8,718 bases of DNA from contig CALBDW010000152.1 of NCBI GenBank assembly GCA_937927435.1, positions 1 through 8,718 of the forward strand, given 5' to 3'. A program made the position numbers and the translations under genes. How positions within the stretch are numbered: position 1 is the first letter of the stretch; each line of letters begins with the position of its first letter. This document shows positions 6,061-8,718 of this stretch, piece by piece. The notes under the pieces are model-generated. The model searched no databases. It was not told where the DNA came from and worked only from the letters and a program-made list of their open reading frames with translations. The stretch comes from an uncultured Bdellovibrionales bacterium (GTDB taxonomy: Bacteria > Bdellovibrionota > Bdellovibrionia > Bdellovibrionales > JAMPXM01).

Positions 6061-6199
6061 TTGACTCATTCTGGGTCGGTAACGGAATGTTTCCTGGTGT
6101 TAAATTCATTAGGTAGCGAGGCCGCCCGACACGACGATCACGTTTGTTCCGCTAGCGATTGAATCGCAAACGGTCGGTGGATTTGCGGCAAGAAACCTT
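6061..6199 (+). pseudogene. Candidate 5' remnant of the fibre-like gene
   Basis: The frame used from 6200 stays open back to 6113, after a TAG at 6110-6112, and encodes TITFVPLAIESQTVGGFAAR, which reads as a natural continuation upstream of the 6200 start. No ATG, GTG or TTG occurs in it before 6200. The neighbouring frame from 6058 (after a TAA at 6055) encodes SGSVTECFLVLNSLGSEAAR, which looks like the last strands of an Ig-like domain. It would join the first frame if one base were removed near 6127-6131. I read this as the decayed or frame-broken end of a longer N-terminal region. The evidence is protein-like composition only; no homologue was compared. Confidence 0.35.
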
Positions 6200-8479
6200 T
6201 TGAGAGTAGAGCAAGGGGGAGAACCCGCTGAGGCTCCGGTTCTTAGTCCTGCCGAAGCGAATGAACTGAAAGCGCTCGCCCAAGGGACTTCGAGCCATTA
6301 TGTGAAGCAAACGATCGATAGCGGGATCGTGTTGCCTGGATTTAGCGGACAGCCCGCTTCGACCTCCGCAGGCTCGATCTGGTATGACGTTACTTCGGGC
6401 CAATTGATGTATTTTGATGGCATCAACAATACATCAAAACCCCTTGGTGCGGGTGGCGGCGGGGGTGTGACATCGATCACGGCTGGCGACGGACTAACGG
6501 GCGGAACGATCACGAGTTCGGGCACGATCGCGCTAGAGGACAAAGGTACGCCCGGCATCTACGTGAAAGTGACAACAGACGATAAAGGTCGCGTTGTTTC
6601 GGGAGTTAGCAAACTTGACGAAGGTGATCTTCCCGATGTGATTGCAACTCCGGGGCGTGTTTCGGGTGATGCGATCACGTCAGGCACAATCGGTGGTAAC
6701 ACGGCTATTGCGACGTCTGGATCAGTTTCCGGTAACTCTGTTTCGACTTATCTGCTCAGGGTGAGTCCTGACGACGGAGACCAGAGCAAGTACATTGATA
6801 TTGAAGCCCCCGCGCATGGCGATCTCGGGAGTCCTTATAAGCTTGTATTACCCACTCGCCAAGGAAACGCGGGAGAAATCTTGGCATCCGATGGTTTAGG
6901 AAATCTTATTTGGAAATCTGCTCCTAGCGGTACCGTGACGCAAGTTACGGCTCAAGCGCCGCTTGTGTCATCAGGTGGAGCGACTCCGGAGCTTTCGATT
7001 CCGAAGGCTTCGGGCATGCAAGATGGTTACTTATCCGCAGCCGACTGGTCGACATTTAATTCAAAGCTCTCTTCGACGTTACCTTCCGGCCAAATCTTCG
7101 TTGGTAACAACGCGAATGTTGCTACGGGTGTCATACCAAGTGGCGATGTTTCGATGGACGAAAACGGGGCTTTTGCGGTCCAGAAACTCCGCGGGAAAGC
7201 TTTAAGCGGAACGCCGCCCGTTGACGGTCAAGTTTTAAAATATGTCGGTAACGGAAGCAATGAATGGCAGCCCGTAAATCTCACAATAGCTGATATCAAA
7301 AATGGGATGGGAACCTCGGCTTTCAACGTTGCTGGGTGCACGCTGGGGCAAACGGTGAAGTGGTCGTCTCTGACAGATACGTTTACGTGCGAGGATATTT
7401 CGATCACGACGGCGCAAATCAGCGACATGACCACTGTCGGAAGAGAGCTTGCGACCGCGGCTGATGCCAATGCGGCTCGATTGGCCATTCATGCGATGGA
7501 GGTTGTGGCTCCTGGAGCAAGTGGCGAGGTTCTTAAGAGCGACGGTTCGAAGTGGGTGAGTGGCGTTTTGACCATCAGTGAAGCGAACTTCGCGAATCAG
7601 AATGCGAACTTTGTTTTGGCTGGTCCCATAGCTGGCGGCTCTTCTGGGGTTCCGTCGTTCCGTGCTCTAGTTGCTGCCGATATTCCGATCCTGGATGCTT
7701 CGAAGATTGGATCGGGGACTTTTGATATTACACGAATTCCGACAGGGACGACATCCAGCACGGTGGCGGTGGGAAATGATCCTCGTTTCCCGGCGTCTGA
7801 CTGTGCGCCTGGCAATAAAATGCGTTGGTATGACGGCGAGTGGGTGTGTGAGCCCGATAATGACTCAGGCGCATCTGCAACGAGTGCGAATACACCCAAT
7901 ACGATCGTAAAACGAGATGCTTCCGGTAATTTCGCGGCCGGCACGATCACGGCGAACCTCATTGGTCAAGTCGCGGGCAGCACGGACGCAGACGGGACAC
8001 TCATTTTGGAATCAACAGCGCATCCGTCGAAGGGGGCGGTGATTTTGCAGCCGAATGGCGGCGATGTCGGGATTGGGACCGCGAATCCATCCGCGAAACT
8101 CGACGTAGCAGGAGATATCAAAGCCGCTGGCGATTTGCGGGTCACTGGCGCGATCCAGACGCAGACAATTGCCGTTGCGAACGGAATTAAGATCGGAACA
8201 AGTGCGACGGCGTGTGATGCGACGACGGAGGGGATGATTCGTTACAGTCCTGTCATACGAAGTTTGCTTTATTGCGATGGCGAAGAATGGCGGGCTGTGG
8301 GTGGAAAGTTTCGGTGTCCTGAGGGTTATATTCCGGTTCCTGGTAACGCTGAATACGGTACGGGCGACTTCTGTGTCGCAAAATACGAGATGAAGAATGT
8401 CGGAGGAGTTGCGAAATCACAAGCCTGCGGGAACTCCGTGGGTGAGTATCAATCGAAACAATGCACGTACTCAGTGTGA
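6200..8479 (+). CDS. Modular tail-fibre/adhesin-like protein, frame broken at 3' end
   Basis: The open frame gives 759 residues from a TTG at 6200 with no good ribosome-binding site, so the real N terminus is probably elsewhere. Modules in order: a linker with LSPAEANELKAL (15-26); a display segment GSIWYDVTSGQLMYFDG (58-74); a glycine-rich hinge (83-89); phage-fibre-like repeats SITAGDGLTGGTITSSGTI (92-110) and VTAQAPLVSSGGATPELSI (249-267) followed by DGYLSAADWSTFNSKL (275-290). Next come SFRALVAADIP (486-496) and SSTVAVGNDPRF (519-530), a VGIGTANPSAKLDVAGDIKA stretch (623-642) seen before fibre heads, and the start of an FGE-like cap, CPEGYIPVPGNAEYGTGDFC (706-725). Proteins of this build form trimeric surface or tail fibres in phages and Bdellovibrio (family recalled, not searched). 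After residue 741 the frame leaves the conserved path and stops 18 codons later, while the domain continues in the next frame. Confidence 0.8.
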   Translation: MRVEQGGEPAEAPVLSPAEANELKALAQGTSSHYVKQTIDSGIVLPGFSGQPASTSAGSIWYDVTSGQLMYFDGINNTSKPLGAGGGGGVTSITAGDGLTGGTITSSGTIALEDKGTPGIYVKVTTDDKGRVVSGVSKLDEGDLPDVIATPGRVSGDAITSGTIGGNTAIATSGSVSGNSVSTYLLRVSPDDGDQSKYIDIEAPAHGDLGSPYKLVLPTRQGNAGEILASDGLGNLIWKSAPSGTVTQVTAQAPLVSSGGATPELSIPKASGMQDGYLSAADWSTFNSKLSSTLPSGQIFVGNNANVATGVIPSGDVSMDENGAFAVQKLRGKALSGTPPVDGQVLKYVGNGSNEWQPVNLTIADIKNGMGTSAFNVAGCTLGQTVKWSSLTDTFTCEDISITTAQISDMTTVGRELATAADANAARLAIHAMEVVAPGASGEVLKSDGSKWVSGVLTISEANFANQNANFVLAGPIAGGSSGVPSFRALVAADIPILDASKIGSGTFDITRIPTGTTSSTVAVGNDPRFPASDCAPGNKMRWYDGEWVCEPDNDSGASATSANTPNTIVKRDASGNFAAGTITANLIGQVAGSTDADGTLILESTAHPSKGAVILQPNGGDVGIGTANPSAKLDVAGDIKAAGDLRVTGAIQTQTIAVANGIKIGTSATACDATTEGMIRYSPVIRSLLYCDGEEWRAVGGKFRCPEGYIPVPGNAEYGTGDFCVAKYEMKNVGGVAKSQACGNSVGEYQSKQCTYSV

Positions 8480-8718
8480 GAGTCTCGGAACTGGCTACAA
8501 GCTCATTACCAACGCCCAATGGCAGACGATCGCGCGAAATATTGAGCAGGTGGCGGAGAATTGGCAAAACGGCGCGGTTGGCTCGGGTGCACTCAATCGT
8601 GGACATAGCGATGTAAGCCCAGACAATGCCTTAGCTGCAAGTACGGACGACAATCAAGCATGCTCCGGCACTGGTCAATCTTGTGATGGTTCATCGTGGG
8701 ATCTCCAAAAACGCACGC
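8427..8718 (+). pseudogene. Frame-shifted C-terminal FGE-like domain, runs off the window
   Basis: In the +1 frame relative to the 6200 frame, the DNA encodes AGTPWVSINRNNARTQ, then CESLGTGYKLITNAQWQTIA, ENWQNGAVGSGALNRG, AASTDDNQACSGTGQ and WDLQKRT, open to the window end. These are hallmarks of the formylglycine-generating-enzyme-like (C-type-lectin-like) cap of bacterial fibre proteins, and they continue CVAKYEMKNVGGVAKSQA from the upstream frame. Skipping one base, most simply T8426, joins the frames as SQA-AGTPWVS, the expected order. It has no start of its own. It is a fragment of the same gene rather than a separate gene; the 3' end is outside the window. Confidence 0.8.

Noticed and set aside
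8411..8480. Programmed ribosomal frameshift in the fibre gene.
   Set aside because: The change needed is +1, and neither a slippery heptamer nor an RF2-like slow stop context lies at the join. The zero-frame stop is about 50 nt further on.

Overview
The window looks like chromosomal DNA from a Gram-negative bacterium, most plausibly a Bdellovibrio-like member of the Bdellovibrionota/Oligoflexia. That placement is an inference. It rests on the last gene, a long modular fibre-type protein ending in a formylglycine-enzyme-like (FGE-like) cap of a kind that, from memory, is expanded in Bdellovibrio. A lipoprotein signal and Shine-Dalgarno starts fit a Gram-negative host. No insertion sequence, CRISPR array, tRNA or rRNA was found.

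Layout. (1) 50-1283, plus strand: queC (preQ0 synthase) followed 4 nt later by a DUF366-family gene, a two-gene unit. (2) 1287-1309: a short GC-rich hairpin between convergent genes. (3) 1324-1878, minus strand: an Nfu-type iron-sulfur carrier. (4) 1879-2420: a divergent intergenic region. Its nfu side is packed with inverted repeats that form an orderly chain of potential RNA hairpins between a candidate promoter (2091-2119) and the nfu ribosome-binding site. (5) 2421-3341: DhnA/FbaB-type class I fructose-bisphosphate aldolase with a strong Shine-Dalgarno site. (6) 3351-3445: a long inverted repeat with 12-bp perfect ends. (7) 3465-5923: class II lysyl-tRNA synthetase, overlapping by 4 nt a lipoprotein with two rhodanese folds and no catalytic cysteine. 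(8) 5924 to the window end: a spacer, then a fibre/adhesin-like gene with no convincing start and a +1 frame break near its 3' end. It runs off the window in a different frame from the one it began in.

How the genes relate. Most are housekeeping functions: queuosine/7-deazaguanine synthesis, Fe-S delivery, central carbon metabolism and tRNA charging. QueC and DUF366 are probably co-translated, and so are LysS and the rhodanese-like lipoprotein. The unusual parts are the structured region upstream of nfu, the long inverted repeat between fba and lysS, the catalytically dead rhodanese lipoprotein, and the broken fibre gene. The fibre gene may be a decaying pseudogene, a silent cassette, or a gene damaged by sequence error.
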